Below, piece after piece: positions 8,158-15,897 of a stretch of DNA of 64,000 nt (position 1 is the first letter of the stretch; the number at the start of each line of letters is the position of its first letter). Both the position numbers and the translations under genes were made by a program. The stretch covers positions 124,001 through 188,000 of the forward strand of contig JBKHXF010000032.1 of assembly GCA_046566145.1 (NCBI GenBank), given 5' to 3'. This DNA comes from JBKHXF01 sp046566145. Its GTDB lineage: Bacteria; Actinomycetota; Nitriliruptoria; Nitriliruptorales; Nitriliruptoraceae. The notes below the pieces were generated by a model. The model was not told the DNA's origin. It did not search any database and worked only from the letters and a program-made list of their open reading frames with translations.

Positions 8158-9080
8158 TGTCCGCGACGACAACCGCGGGCACGTTGAGCCGCCGGTCCGC
8201 CAGCACCCGCAGGGCGCTGCGGGGCGAGCTCGCCTTCCAGCTCGTCCTGCTGCTGGGCCTGCTGCTGGCCCTGGCCGTGCTCTTCGTCCTCATCCTCGAC
8301 GTCGTGCTCGGCTCGCTGCCCGTGTGGCAGGACCGGGGCGCCGGCTTCCTCAGCTCCAACCTCAGCTCGCGAGCGAGCCGCACCGGGGTCGCCCAGGGCA
8401 TCCGCGGCTCGATGATCATCACCCTCACCACCGCCCTGACCGCCGTGCCGATCGGCGTCCTGACGGCCGTCTGGCTCGAGGAGTACGCCCCCCGGACCCG
8501 CGTCACCCAGTTCATCGACATCAACATCCGCAACCTCGCCGGTGTCCCGTCGGTGGTCTACGGGATCTTCGGCCTCGCCGTGTTCGTCACCGTGCTGCGA
8601 CCGGCGACCGGTGGGAGCTCGGTGCTCGCGGCCGGGCTGACCATGTCGACGCTCGCCCTGCCGATCGTCATCATCACCGCCGCCGAGGCCATCCGAGCCG
8701 TGCCGCAGAGCCTGCGCGAGGGCGGCTACGGGCTCGGTGCGACGCGCTGGCAGGTCACGCGGACCCTCGTCCTCCCCAACGCCATGCCGGGCGTGCTGAC
8801 GGGGATCATCATCACCTTCGCCCGCGTCATCGGCGAGACCGCGCCGCTGCTGGTCGTCGGCGTCACGACGGGCTTCCTCGCCACCGGCGACCAGGGACTG
8901 CTGGCCGAGCTGCAGGGCGCCTACACCGCGCTGCCCGCGCTCGTGTTCCAGTTCTCACGCCAGCCCGGCAACGACTTCGTGAACCAGATCGCGCCGGCGA
9001 CCATCGTGGTGCTGCTCGCGTTCACGCTGATCGCCAACGCGATCGCCATCGTCATGCGCAACCGCTTCGAGCAGCGCTGA
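8157..9080 (+). CDS. pstA: Phosphate ABC transporter permease PstA
   Basis: This is the second membrane permease subunit of the Pst importer, 307 residues. Helix 1 is at about residues 25-50 (ELAFQLVLLLGLLLALAVLF...), and the coupling loop reads EGGYGLGATRWQVTRTLVLPNAMPG. The conserved GVPSVVYGIFGLAVFV segment is typical of PstA. The ATG overlaps the pstC stop (TGATG arrangement). phoU follows 22 bp downstream. Confidence 0.95.
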   Translation: MSATTTAGTLSRRSASTRRALRGELAFQLVLLLGLLLALAVLFVLILDVVLGSLPVWQDRGAGFLSSNLSSRASRTGVAQGIRGSMIITLTTALTAVPIGVLTAVWLEEYAPRTRVTQFIDINIRNLAGVPSVVYGIFGLAVFVTVLRPATGGSSVLAAGLTMSTLALPIVIITAAEAIRAVPQSLREGGYGLGATRWQVTRTLVLPNAMPGVLTGIIITFARVIGETAPLLVVGVTTGFLATGDQGLLAELQGAYTALPALVFQFSRQPGNDFVNQIAPATIVVLLAFTLIANAIAIVMRNRFEQR

Positions 9081-9102
9081 CCGACACCGTCAGGAGACCA
9101 CG

Positions 9103-9795
9103 ATGACCCAGGGGAACGAGCCCGAGCCGGTCCACGCGACCCGCGCCGGCTTCCACCGGTCGCTCGACCAGATCGACGACGCCTTCGTCGAGGCGGGGGC
9201 CATCGTCGCCGAGTCGCTGCCACGGCTCACCCGGGCCTTCCTGGCCGGCAACCGGGAGTCGATCGAGGACGCCCGCGCGATGGCGTCCGACGTCCAGGGT
9301 CGGTGCCACCACGTCGAGGAGTCCGGCTTCGTCATGCTCGCCCGGGAGGCGCCCGTCGCCGGTGACCTGCGCCGTCTCGTCGCGCTGCTGCGCCTCGTCG
9401 TCGACGTGGACCGCTCCGCCGCGCTGCTGAAGCACGTCTCCGAGACGCTCGACCGCTTCGACCCACGCGACCTGCCCGAGGCGCAGCGCCAGCAGCTCAC
9501 CGACCTCGGCGAGCGCGCCACCGACGTGTTCCGTCGGGGGCTCGACGCGTGGCGCAGCAAGGACGCGCTGGCGATCACCGAGGTCGACGTGGCGGACGAG
9601 GGGGTCGACCGGCTCCAGCAGGTCATCCTCGACCACGCCGCACAGGTCGACAACGCCGGCGACGAGATGCTCGTCCTGGGCCTCATCGCGCGGTACTACG
9701 AGCGCATCGCCGACCACGGCGTGGCGCTCGCCCGGGACGCCACGTTCGTGGTGACGGGGGAACGGGTCACGCTGCCGAGTCGCAGCGACCGCTGA
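9103..9795 (+). CDS. phoU: Phosphate signalling regulator PhoU
   Basis: The 230-residue all-helical protein has two PhoU repeats. PhoU couples the state of the Pst transporter to the sensor kinase and represses the Pho response when phosphate is plentiful. The metal-binding D/E-rich helix segments are visible around EVDVADEGVDRLQQ and ERIADHGVALAR near the C terminus. The start ATG is preceded by AGGAG. Location between pstA and the response regulator gene matches its role. Confidence 0.93.
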   Translation: MTQGNEPEPVHATRAGFHRSLDQIDDAFVEAGAIVAESLPRLTRAFLAGNRESIEDARAMASDVQGRCHHVEESGFVMLAREAPVAGDLRRLVALLRLVVDVDRSAALLKHVSETLDRFDPRDLPEAQRQQLTDLGERATDVFRRGLDAWRSKDALAITEVDVADEGVDRLQQVILDHAAQVDNAGDEMLVLGLIARYYERIADHGVALARDATFVVTGERVTLPSRSDR

Positions 9796-9805
9796 GGGGG
9801 GCGAG

Positions 9806-10498
9806 GTGCCGAAGCTGCTGCTGGTCGAGGACGAGCGGGCCATCGCCGAGGGGCTGGCCATCTCGCTCGAGGCCGAGGGGTTCCAGGTCAGCTGGGTCAA
9901 CGACGGCAGCGAGGCGATCGGCGCCTTCGACCGCACCCGGCCGGACCTCGTGCTGCTCGACCTGATGCTCCCGGGGATGCCCGGCACCGAGGTGTGCCGC
10001 CAGCTGCGCACCCGCACCGACGTCCCGATCATCATGCTGACCGCCCGCGACGGCGAGGTCGACCGGGTCGTCGGGCTCGAGCTCGGCGCGGACGACTACG
10101 TCACCAAGCCGTTCTCGACGCGTGAGCTCGTGGCCCGGATCCGGGCGGTCCTCCGACGCGCCGGCGGCGCCGACCTCGGCGAGCTCGACGCGCCGGCCGA
10201 GGCCTCCGGCGTCCGGGTCGACCGGGTCCGGCACGAGGTGCAGGTCGACGGCGAGCTGGTCGACCTCCCACCGAAGGAGTTCGACCTCCTGGCGACCCTG
10301 GTCGAGCACGCCGGTCGGGTCCTGACCCGGCACCAGCTCATCGACGAGGTGTGGGGCAGCGACTACGTCGGCGACACCAAGACCCTCGACGTGCACATCC
10401 GGCGGCTGCGGACGCGCATCGAGGTCGACCCGCACCAGCCGGTCCGCATCCAGACGGTCCGCGGGGTCGGCTACAAGTTCGCCGACCAGCGCGGGTGA
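9806..10498 (+). CDS. regX3: OmpR/PhoB-family response regulator, RegX3-like
   Basis: This 230-residue two-component regulator has an N-terminal receiver domain (acidic pocket EDE at about residues 8-10, phospho-accepting Asp in DLVLLDLMLPG at about residue 52, Lys in TKPFSTREL) and a C-terminal winged-helix DNA-binding domain (HQLIDEVWGS ... TLDVHIRRLRTRIE). In actinobacteria RegX3/PhoP activates the Pst genes by binding GTTCACC repeats, which are present upstream of pstS here. The gene starts 10 bp after phoU and overlaps the kinase start by 4 bp. Confidence 0.93.
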   Translation: MPKLLLVEDERAIAEGLAISLEAEGFQVSWVNDGSEAIGAFDRTRPDLVLLDLMLPGMPGTEVCRQLRTRTDVPIIMLTARDGEVDRVVGLELGADDYVTKPFSTRELVARIRAVLRRAGGADLGELDAPAEASGVRVDRVRHEVQVDGELVDLPPKEFDLLATLVEHAGRVLTRHQLIDEVWGSDYVGDTKTLDVHIRRLRTRIEVDPHQPVRIQTVRGVGYKFADQRG

Positions 10499-11736
10499 GC
10501 GACACCGCCGTCGTCGCCCTCGCCGTCGTGGCCCTGACGGGGCTCGGGGCGGCCGCGGCGGCCCTCGTCGCCGCACGACGTCGGGAACGACGCCTGCTGG
10601 CCGCCCTCGCCGAGGTCGTCGGGGCACTCTCCGCGGGCGAGCGCGACCCGGACCTCGAGCACGTCGATCCGGAGGTCCGGCCGCCCCTGCGCGAGCTCAT
10701 CGACGTGCACACCGGGATCGCCGACCGACTGGCGCGGGCGGCGCCGTGGCGGGACCGGCTGGTGACGACCATCGAGGGCCCCGCCCTCACCTTCTCCTCC
10801 GAGGAGCGGCTCGTGGCGACGAACGATGCAGCACGGACGCTGCTCGGACTCGGCGAGGAGGCCGAGCTGTCGGTGGTGCAGGCCCTCGGCTCCCCTGCAC
10901 TCGTCGGGGCGGTGCGGGAGGCACGCGCCGGCGGTCGGCCCGTGCAGGTCGACGCGGAGCATCGAGGTCGCGACCTCCGCGCCACGGCGTCCGTGGTCGG
11001 CGACGAGGTCCTGATGATCATCACGGACCGGACGGAGCGCCGCCGGGTCGAGGACCTGCGCCGCAACTTCGTGACCAACGCGTCGCACGAGCTCAAGACG
11101 CCGGCGACCGCGATCCAGACCCTGTCGGAGGCCCTCGAGATCGCCCTGGAGCGCAACCCGGCCCGCGCCCCGGAGCTGGTGGCGCGGCTGCGCGAGGAGT
11201 CGGAGCGGCTCGTGCGGATGGTCCACGACCTGCTCGACCTGCGTCGCCTGGAGGAGCGTGGGCCGATGGAGCGGGTGCCCGTCGACCTGTCGGCCGTCGT
11301 GCGCGAGGTCGTGGCGTCGTCGCAGCCGACCGCCGAGGACCGCGGCGTGGCCGTGGAGGTGGACGCCCCGGAGCAGGCCCACGTCGCCGGCATCGCGCAG
11401 GACCTGCGGCTGGTCGTGACCAACCTCGTCACCAACGCCGTGCAGTACAACACCCAGGGTGGGCGCGTCGACGTCCACCTCACCCGGGATGGCGGCGACT
11501 ACCTGCTGCGGGTGAGCGACACCGGGGTCGGCATCGCCTCGCAGGACGTGGCCCGCATCTTCGAGCGCTTCTACCGGGTCGACGCCGCACGCTCGCGTGC
11601 GAGCGGGGGGACCGGGCTCGGGCTGTCGATCGTGCGCCACGCGGTGGAGCGGCACGGCGGCACGGTCGCGGTCGAGTCGCTGCTCGGCCGGGGGTCGACC
11701 TTCACGGTGCGGCTCCCCATCGACCCCGTCGACTGA
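10495..11736 (+). CDS. senX3: Phosphate-responsive sensor histidine kinase, SenX3/PhoR-like
   Basis: The 413-residue kinase has one N-terminal membrane helix (about residues 3-25), a PAS-like region (about 80-170), a HisKA dimerisation domain with the phospho-accepting histidine in TNASHELKTPA, and an HATPase_c domain with N box NLVTNAVQYN and G boxes DTGVGI and GTGLGL. The GTG start at 10495 gives a 4-bp GTGA overlap with the regX3 stop. The single membrane span agrees with sensing through Pst/PhoU and not a periplasmic ligand domain. Confidence 0.92.
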   Translation: MSDTAVVALAVVALTGLGAAAAALVAARRRERRLLAALAEVVGALSAGERDPDLEHVDPEVRPPLRELIDVHTGIADRLARAAPWRDRLVTTIEGPALTFSSEERLVATNDAARTLLGLGEEAELSVVQALGSPALVGAVREARAGGRPVQVDAEHRGRDLRATASVVGDEVLMIITDRTERRRVEDLRRNFVTNASHELKTPATAIQTLSEALEIALERNPARAPELVARLREESERLVRMVHDLLDLRRLEERGPMERVPVDLSAVVREVVASSQPTAEDRGVAVEVDAPEQAHVAGIAQDLRLVVTNLVTNAVQYNTQGGRVDVHLTRDGGDYLLRVSDTGVGIASQDVARIFERFYRVDAARSRASGGTGLGLSIVRHAVERHGGTVAVESLLGRGSTFTVRLPIDPVD

Positions 11737-11753
11737 CGGCCGCCTCGCGGATG

Positions 11754-11800
11754 TGACACGGGAGGGCGCGGCCCGCAGGCCGCGCCCTCCGCGAGTGTCA
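11754..11800. terminator. Bidirectional hairpin terminator after senX3
   Basis: A perfect 13-bp GC-rich stem (11761-11773 with 11778-11790) around CGCA is extended by an outer TGACAC/GTGTCA pairing (11754-11759 with 11795-11800). It lies exactly between the ends of two convergent genes, so it probably serves both. Confidence 0.85.
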
Positions 11801-11810
11801 GCTGGACAGG

Positions 11811-12749
11811 TCAGTCCTCGTCGCCGGACCCGTCCTCGGTGGACCGGTCGGCCTTCGAGCCGCCGCGCTCCGCCTTCGCGTCGCCGCGCCCAGCCTTCGC
11901 GTCGCCGCGCCCAGCCTTCGCGGCACCTCGCTCCTCGGCGCGCTGCTGCTTCGCCGCGTCGCGGTCGGCCTTGCGCTGCTCGCGGTCGGCGTCGCGGTCG
12001 GCCTTGCGCTCCTCGCGCTCGGCGCGGCGCTGCTCCTTCTCGGTGGGCTCGTCGACGGCCTCCGCGAGGAGGGCGTCGGCCTCGCGGATGCTCGCGATCG
12101 CGGCGCACAGGGACTCGGCGCCCTCGAGCGTGGAGAGGTCGAACTCGACGTCGGTGGTGCCGGCCACGACCGGCGAGTCGCCGGAGGTGTCCAGCTGTGG
12201 GACGGCGAGCGTCACGACGCCGCCCTTGGCCGCGGTCGACACCCACCACCCGTGGTTGCGGGCGCCGTCGACCAGGCCGCGCTCCTTGCCTCGCGGGGCG
12301 CACTTCGCCACCGTCGACACGATCTCGCCCTTCGGGCCCTCGGCCTCCGCGTCAGCGCCCTCCTCCTCGCCCTCCTCCTCGAGCGCGGCGATGGTCGCCT
12401 TCGCGCTGAGGCCGTCGCGCAGGGTCGCGGCGAGCTCCTCGAGGGCGAGGCGCTCCTCGTCGGTCAGCGTCGGGGCGCCGTCCTCGCCCTCGGCGCCGAG
12501 CGCCTCGGCGATCTGGCGGAGCGCGTCGAGCCACCCGGCGAGCACGTCGGACGCGGCGACCTCGTCGCCGTCCTCGACCTCCTCGACCGGCTCCTCCTGG
12601 ACCAGCTCCTCCCCGGCGGGGGCCTCCTCGCCCTCCTCCGCGGGGCTCTCGACGACGACGGGCTGCTCGGCCTCCTGGGCCAGGGCGGCCGTCGGGGCCG
12701 CGAGCAGCGCGACGCCGAGGACGGGGGCGAGCAGGCGGGTGTGACGCAT
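11811..12749 (-). CDS. Exported acidic protein with charged repeat tail, function unknown
   Basis: I do not recognise this 312-residue protein. It begins with a clear Sec signal peptide (LLAPVLGVALLAAPTAALA, cleavage around residue 25), followed by a Glu-rich stretch, a globular-looking middle with two cysteines (KCAPRGKERG and SLCAAIAS), and a low-complexity tail of about 90 residues with alternating Asp/Glu and Lys/Arg (RKADRDADREQRKADRD) then AKAGRGD repeats. The tail is likely extended or helical and may bind surface polymers or metals, which is speculation. It is divergent from nth. Confidence 0.7.
   Translation of the reverse strand: MRHTRLLAPVLGVALLAAPTAALAQEAEQPVVVESPAEEGEEAPAGEELVQEEPVEEVEDGDEVAASDVLAGWLDALRQIAEALGAEGEDGAPTLTDEERLALEELAATLRDGLSAKATIAALEEEGEEEGADAEAEGPKGEIVSTVAKCAPRGKERGLVDGARNHGWWVSTAAKGGVVTLAVPQLDTSGDSPVVAGTTDVEFDLSTLEGAESLCAAIASIREADALLAEAVDEPTEKEQRRAEREERKADRDADREQRKADRDAAKQQRAEERGAAKAGRGDAKAGRGDAKAERGGSKADRSTEDGSGDED
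11878..11919. repeat. Perfect 21-bp tandem repeat, two copies
   Basis: Copies at 11878-11898 and 11899-11919 are identical and encode the seven-residue unit with AKAGRGD in the tail of the exported protein. Further degenerate copies flank it. This looks like slippage-type internal duplication in a low-complexity coding tail. Confidence 0.8.
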
Positions 12750-12833
12750 CGGTGGTCCGTTCGGGTGGTCGATCCGGAGAGTTCCATGTCCGTCAGCGAC
12801 CGTGCGACGTTGGAGGTCACGCTCCGTGCACGC

Positions 12834-12852
12834 ATGAGCGCTGGTCGCTCAT
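12834..12852. promoter_or_regulatory. Inverted repeat in the divergent region upstream of nth
   Basis: ATGAGCG (12834-12840) and CGCTCAT (12846-12852) form a perfect 7-bp inverted repeat with a 5-bp spacer, of operator size. It lies between the divergent exported-protein and nth genes, about 70 bp upstream of nth. No regulator is assigned. Confidence 0.4.
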
Positions 12853-12906
12853 CTGGGAGCGGAAGGTGCCCGCTCCCCGCCCGGTCCCCGCCGCGCCCGC
12901 CACCAG

Positions 12907-12912
12907 TAGCCT
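12907..12912 (+). promoter_or_regulatory. Candidate -10 element of a leaderless nth transcript
   Basis: TAGCCT ends 7 bp before the nth ATG. Transcription would begin at or next to the start codon, and there is no Shine-Dalgarno sequence, consistent with a leaderless mRNA. Confidence 0.5.
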
Positions 12913-12919
12913 CCGGGCC

Positions 12920-13660
12920 ATGGCCACCGACCCGAACGCCCCCGACCTACCGGACGTCCCCGCCGACCTGACGCGGGACAGCGGCCCGACCCGCCGCGCG
13001 CCGGTCGTGCTCGACCTGCTCAGCGCCGAGCACCCCGACGCGGAGATCGCGCTCGACTTCACCACCACGTGGGAGCTGCTCGTCGCGACCATGCTGTCGG
13101 CCCAGTCCACCGACGTGAAGGTGAACGAGGTCACGCCCGCGCTGTTCGCGGCCTACCCCGACGCGGCCGCGACGGCCGAGGCCACCCTGGAGCACCTCGA
13201 GGAGCTCGTCGGCTCGCTCGGGCTGTTCCGCCAGAAGGCGAAGAACGTCCGGCGCACGGCGCAGCTGGTGGTGGAGCGGCACGACGGGGAGGTCCCGACC
13301 ACGATGGAGGACCTCGTCGCGCTGCCCGGCGTCGCGCGCAAGACCGCCAACGTGGTCCTGTCGAACGCGACCGGCCAGCACCACGGGGTGGTCGTCGACA
13401 CCCACGTCACCCGGCTCGCCCGCCGGCTGCGCTTCACCCGCGAGGAGACGCCCCCGCGCATCGAGCAGGACCTGATGCGGCTGTTCCCCCGCGAGCGCTG
13501 GCTGGACGTGGCCGACCTGCTCATCTTCCACGGGCGTCGCGTCTGCGACGCGCGCCGGCCGGCGTGCGCCGACTGCGTGGTGGAGTCCCTGTGCCCCTCC
13601 TCCCAGGTCGACGGTCGCACCGACAAGGCCCGGCCCGCGACCCCACGCCGCGGCCGCTGA
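12920..13660 (+). CDS. nth: Endonuclease III (DNA glycosylase/AP lyase)
   Basis: This 246-residue base-excision repair enzyme removes oxidised pyrimidines and cleaves the abasic site. The helix-hairpin-helix and catalytic lysine are in LPGVARKTANVVL (about residues 137-149), the catalytic aspartate in VVDTHVTRL (about 158-166), and a C-terminal 4Fe-4S loop has the C-x6-C-x2-C-x5-C pattern (CDARRPACADCVVESLC). ATG 12920 was chosen because it fits the family N terminus and follows a -10-like hexamer by 7 bp; the longer open frame upstream is a shadow. Confidence 0.94.
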   Translation: MATDPNAPDLPDVPADLTRDSGPTRRAPVVLDLLSAEHPDAEIALDFTTTWELLVATMLSAQSTDVKVNEVTPALFAAYPDAAATAEATLEHLEELVGSLGLFRQKAKNVRRTAQLVVERHDGEVPTTMEDLVALPGVARKTANVVLSNATGQHHGVVVDTHVTRLARRLRFTREETPPRIEQDLMRLFPRERWLDVADLLIFHGRRVCDARRPACADCVVESLCPSSQVDGRTDKARPATPRRGR

Positions 13661-13673
13661 CCCGTCGCGTCGG

Positions 13674-15179
13674 TCAGACGCGGCCGCGGACCAGGGCGAC
13701 CCCGTAGCCGAGGAGCGCGAAGGCGGCCATGAACTCGAGGCGCCCGAGGTACATCTGCGCGATGTAGGTGAGCTTCAGCGGCGTGGGGGTGACCGGCCCG
13801 ACGATGCCGATCGACAGCCCGACGTTGGCCGCGGCCGAGGTCGACTCGAACAGCGCCTGGTCGAACCGGTACCCGTAGAACACCCCGACCAGAGCGCCGC
13901 CGAGGTACGTCAGCAGGAACAGCACGATGATGACGATCGCCGCGCGCACCTGCTCGTCGCGGACGACCCGGCGCGTGCGCGACCGGTAGCTCGCGATGAC
14001 GAGGCTCGACATCGGGGCGATGGCCTTGCGGATGTCCCGCAGGACCGACTTCCCCGCGAGGCCGATGCGGATCGCCTTGATGCCGCCGGCGGTGGAGCCC
14101 GCCATCCCGCCGAGCGCCATGGCGAAGACGACGGCCGCCGGCGCGAACAGCCCCCAGTCGGAGACGTAGATCCCGGGCGCGACGACCGTGAACCCCGTGC
14201 CGGTGTGCGCGGACACGATCGTGAACGCGCCCTTGCGGGTCAGGGAGGTGGCGTCGGCGTAGGTCCCGGCCGTCACGAGGCCCACGAGCGCGAGCAGCGT
14301 GATGAGGCCGGTGGTGAGCGCGAGGGTGCGGGTCTCGAGGTGCTGGGTCGTGGCCCGCGTCTGTCGGCGCCACAGCTGGTAGTGGACCGGGAACGACAGG
14401 GTCCCGGCGATCATCAGGACCGTGACCACGAGCTCGTAGGTCGCGGAGTGGTAGTAGGCGATGGAGGTCGAGTTCGGCGAGAAGCCGCCGGTGTCGAAGG
14501 CCGCCATGAAGATGTTGATCCCGTGGTGCAGCGCCCGCCACGGGGTCAGCCCGGCCAGCACGCCGGCGAGCGTCAGCGCGGCGGTCCCGGCGAGCAGCCA
14601 GGCGGTCGCGATCAGGTAGATGAACCGGGCCGTCCGGATGATGTTGGGCACGACCCGCTCGTCGCGCCCCTCGCCGACGTAGAGGGTGCCGATCTGGCCG
14701 CCGCCCGACGCGAAGACGGTGAGCACGACGATCACGATGCCCTGCCCGCCGGCGAAGTGGGTGATGTGCCGCAGGAGGTTCACGCCCACGCCGATGTGGT
14801 CGAGGTCCTGCATCACCGAGAGCCCGGAGGTGGTCAGCCCGGACATCGCGTCGAAGTAGGCGTCCACGAAGCTGCCGAAGTGTCCCGTCAGGTACAGCGG
14901 CACCGCGAACGCCAGTGGCGCGAGCAGCCACGAGAGCGCGACGGTGACCATCCCGTGCGACCACTCGAGCTCCTGCGGGGAGCGGAGGCGCACCGTGGTG
15001 TACTGCCCGAGCAGGATGGCCAGCATGGCCCCGATGGCCATGGCCGTCGCGTCGTTCCACTCGCGCAGGGCCAGGGCGACGAGCGTCGGCACGAGGATGA
15101 CGACACCGACGCCGTACACCACCCGGCCGGTGGTGAAGCCGATCATCCGCAGGTCGTCGCGGTCCGGACGGATCAGCAC
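13674..15179 (-). CDS. trkH: Trk/Ktr-family potassium transporter subunit TrkH (copy 1)
   Basis: The 501-residue membrane protein has four pore-loop repeats of the SKT superfamily. The filter segments are SGLTTSGLS, DTGGFSP, HTGTGFTV and ANVGLSIG, each with its filter glycine. Many hydrophobic helices span the length, ending with the family LEFMAAFALLGYG. It would move K+ (perhaps with H+ or Na+) under control of cytosolic TrkA rings. It is the last gene of a six-gene minus-strand operon that also holds a second TrkH and two TrkA proteins, and it starts 7 bp after the stop of the OB-fold-like gene. Confidence 0.93.
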   Translation of the reverse strand: MLIRPDRDDLRMIGFTTGRVVYGVGVVILVPTLVALALREWNDATAMAIGAMLAILLGQYTTVRLRSPQELEWSHGMVTVALSWLLAPLAFAVPLYLTGHFGSFVDAYFDAMSGLTTSGLSVMQDLDHIGVGVNLLRHITHFAGGQGIVIVVLTVFASGGGQIGTLYVGEGRDERVVPNIIRTARFIYLIATAWLLAGTAALTLAGVLAGLTPWRALHHGINIFMAAFDTGGFSPNSTSIAYYHSATYELVVTVLMIAGTLSFPVHYQLWRRQTRATTQHLETRTLALTTGLITLLALVGLVTAGTYADATSLTRKGAFTIVSAHTGTGFTVVAPGIYVSDWGLFAPAAVVFAMALGGMAGSTAGGIKAIRIGLAGKSVLRDIRKAIAPMSSLVIASYRSRTRRVVRDEQVRAAIVIIVLFLLTYLGGALVGVFYGYRFDQALFESTSAAANVGLSIGIVGPVTPTPLKLTYIAQMYLGRLEFMAAFALLGYGVALVRGRV

Positions 15180-15186
15180 GCGGCCG

Positions 15187-15897
15187 TCACTCCCGGGCCG
15201 CGCGCCGGCGCTCCGCCAGCACGCCGGCGGTCGCCAGCAGCGCCATGACCGCCGCGACGATGGCCTGCACCCGGTGCACCGGCTGCGAGAACTCGACCGC
15301 CGGGACGAGCACCTCGGCCCGGACCGCGCGGATCGTCAGCCCGCCGCCGTCCTCGGGGTCGGCCCGTCGCAGCACGCCCTCGACCAGCAGCACGTCACCG
15401 CGGTTGCGGGCGTTGCCGGGCGTCGTGGCGAGGTCCGCGAGGTCGCCGTCGAGCCAGACCGACAGGCCGGTGTTGGTGCCCAGCAGTTGGCCGTGGGCGT
15501 CGAGGGGCCCGGCCTCGAGCGCGTAGGCGTCGTCGTTGAGCAGCACCCACGCGCCCCCGTCCCGGCGCAGCACGTCCCCGATGACCTCACCGGCGAACTG
15601 CACGACCCGCCCGTCGAACCGGTCCGGGCAGGCGATGACCTCGGTCGAGGACACCCGCCCGACGGGCGCGAGCTCGGGCTGGCCGCTCGGGAGCGTGGGT
15701 CGGTCGGGCAGGGTGCGCTCGCACGTCACCACCTCGGTCTCGGTGGGCACGGGCAGGCCCGGGACGGAGAGGTCCTGGGCCGTCCGGGGCGTGGTCTCGC
15801 GCAGCCACTCGATGCCGACGCCGAGGGCGGCCACGACCGACGCGACCACGAGCACCTGCAGCACGCGACGGGCGGGAGTGGCGGGACGGGCGCTCAC
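15187..15897 (-). CDS. Membrane-anchored protein with OB-fold-like extracytoplasmic domain, within the Trk operon
   Basis: The 236-residue protein has an N-terminal membrane helix (RVLQVLVVASVVAALGVGIEW, about residues 12-32), an extracytoplasmic region and a C-terminal helix (IVAAVMALLATAGVLA) followed by RRR. The stretch DGRVVQFAGEVIGDVLRRDG...WVLLND resembles OB-fold accessory domains with a strand-loop-strand pattern; I assign this on pattern alone. Two cysteines (VVTCERT, VIACPDR) may form a disulfide outside the cell. GTG 15897 overlaps the stop of trkH copy 2 by 4 bp, implying coupled translation and a shared role in K+ transport. Confidence 0.75.
   Translation of the reverse strand: MSARPATPARRVLQVLVVASVVAALGVGIEWLRETTPRTAQDLSVPGLPVPTETEVVTCERTLPDRPTLPSGQPELAPVGRVSSTEVIACPDRFDGRVVQFAGEVIGDVLRRDGGAWVLLNDDAYALEAGPLDAHGQLLGTNTGLSVWLDGDLADLATTPGNARNRGDVLLVEGVLRRADPEDGGGLTIRAVRAEVLVPAVEFSQPVHRVQAIVAAVMALLATAGVLAERRRAARE

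Noticed and set aside
15187..15897. Considered as a frameshifted remnant of a TrkH gene
   Set aside because: It has its own start, signal-anchor helix and coherent sequence with no pore-loop motifs.
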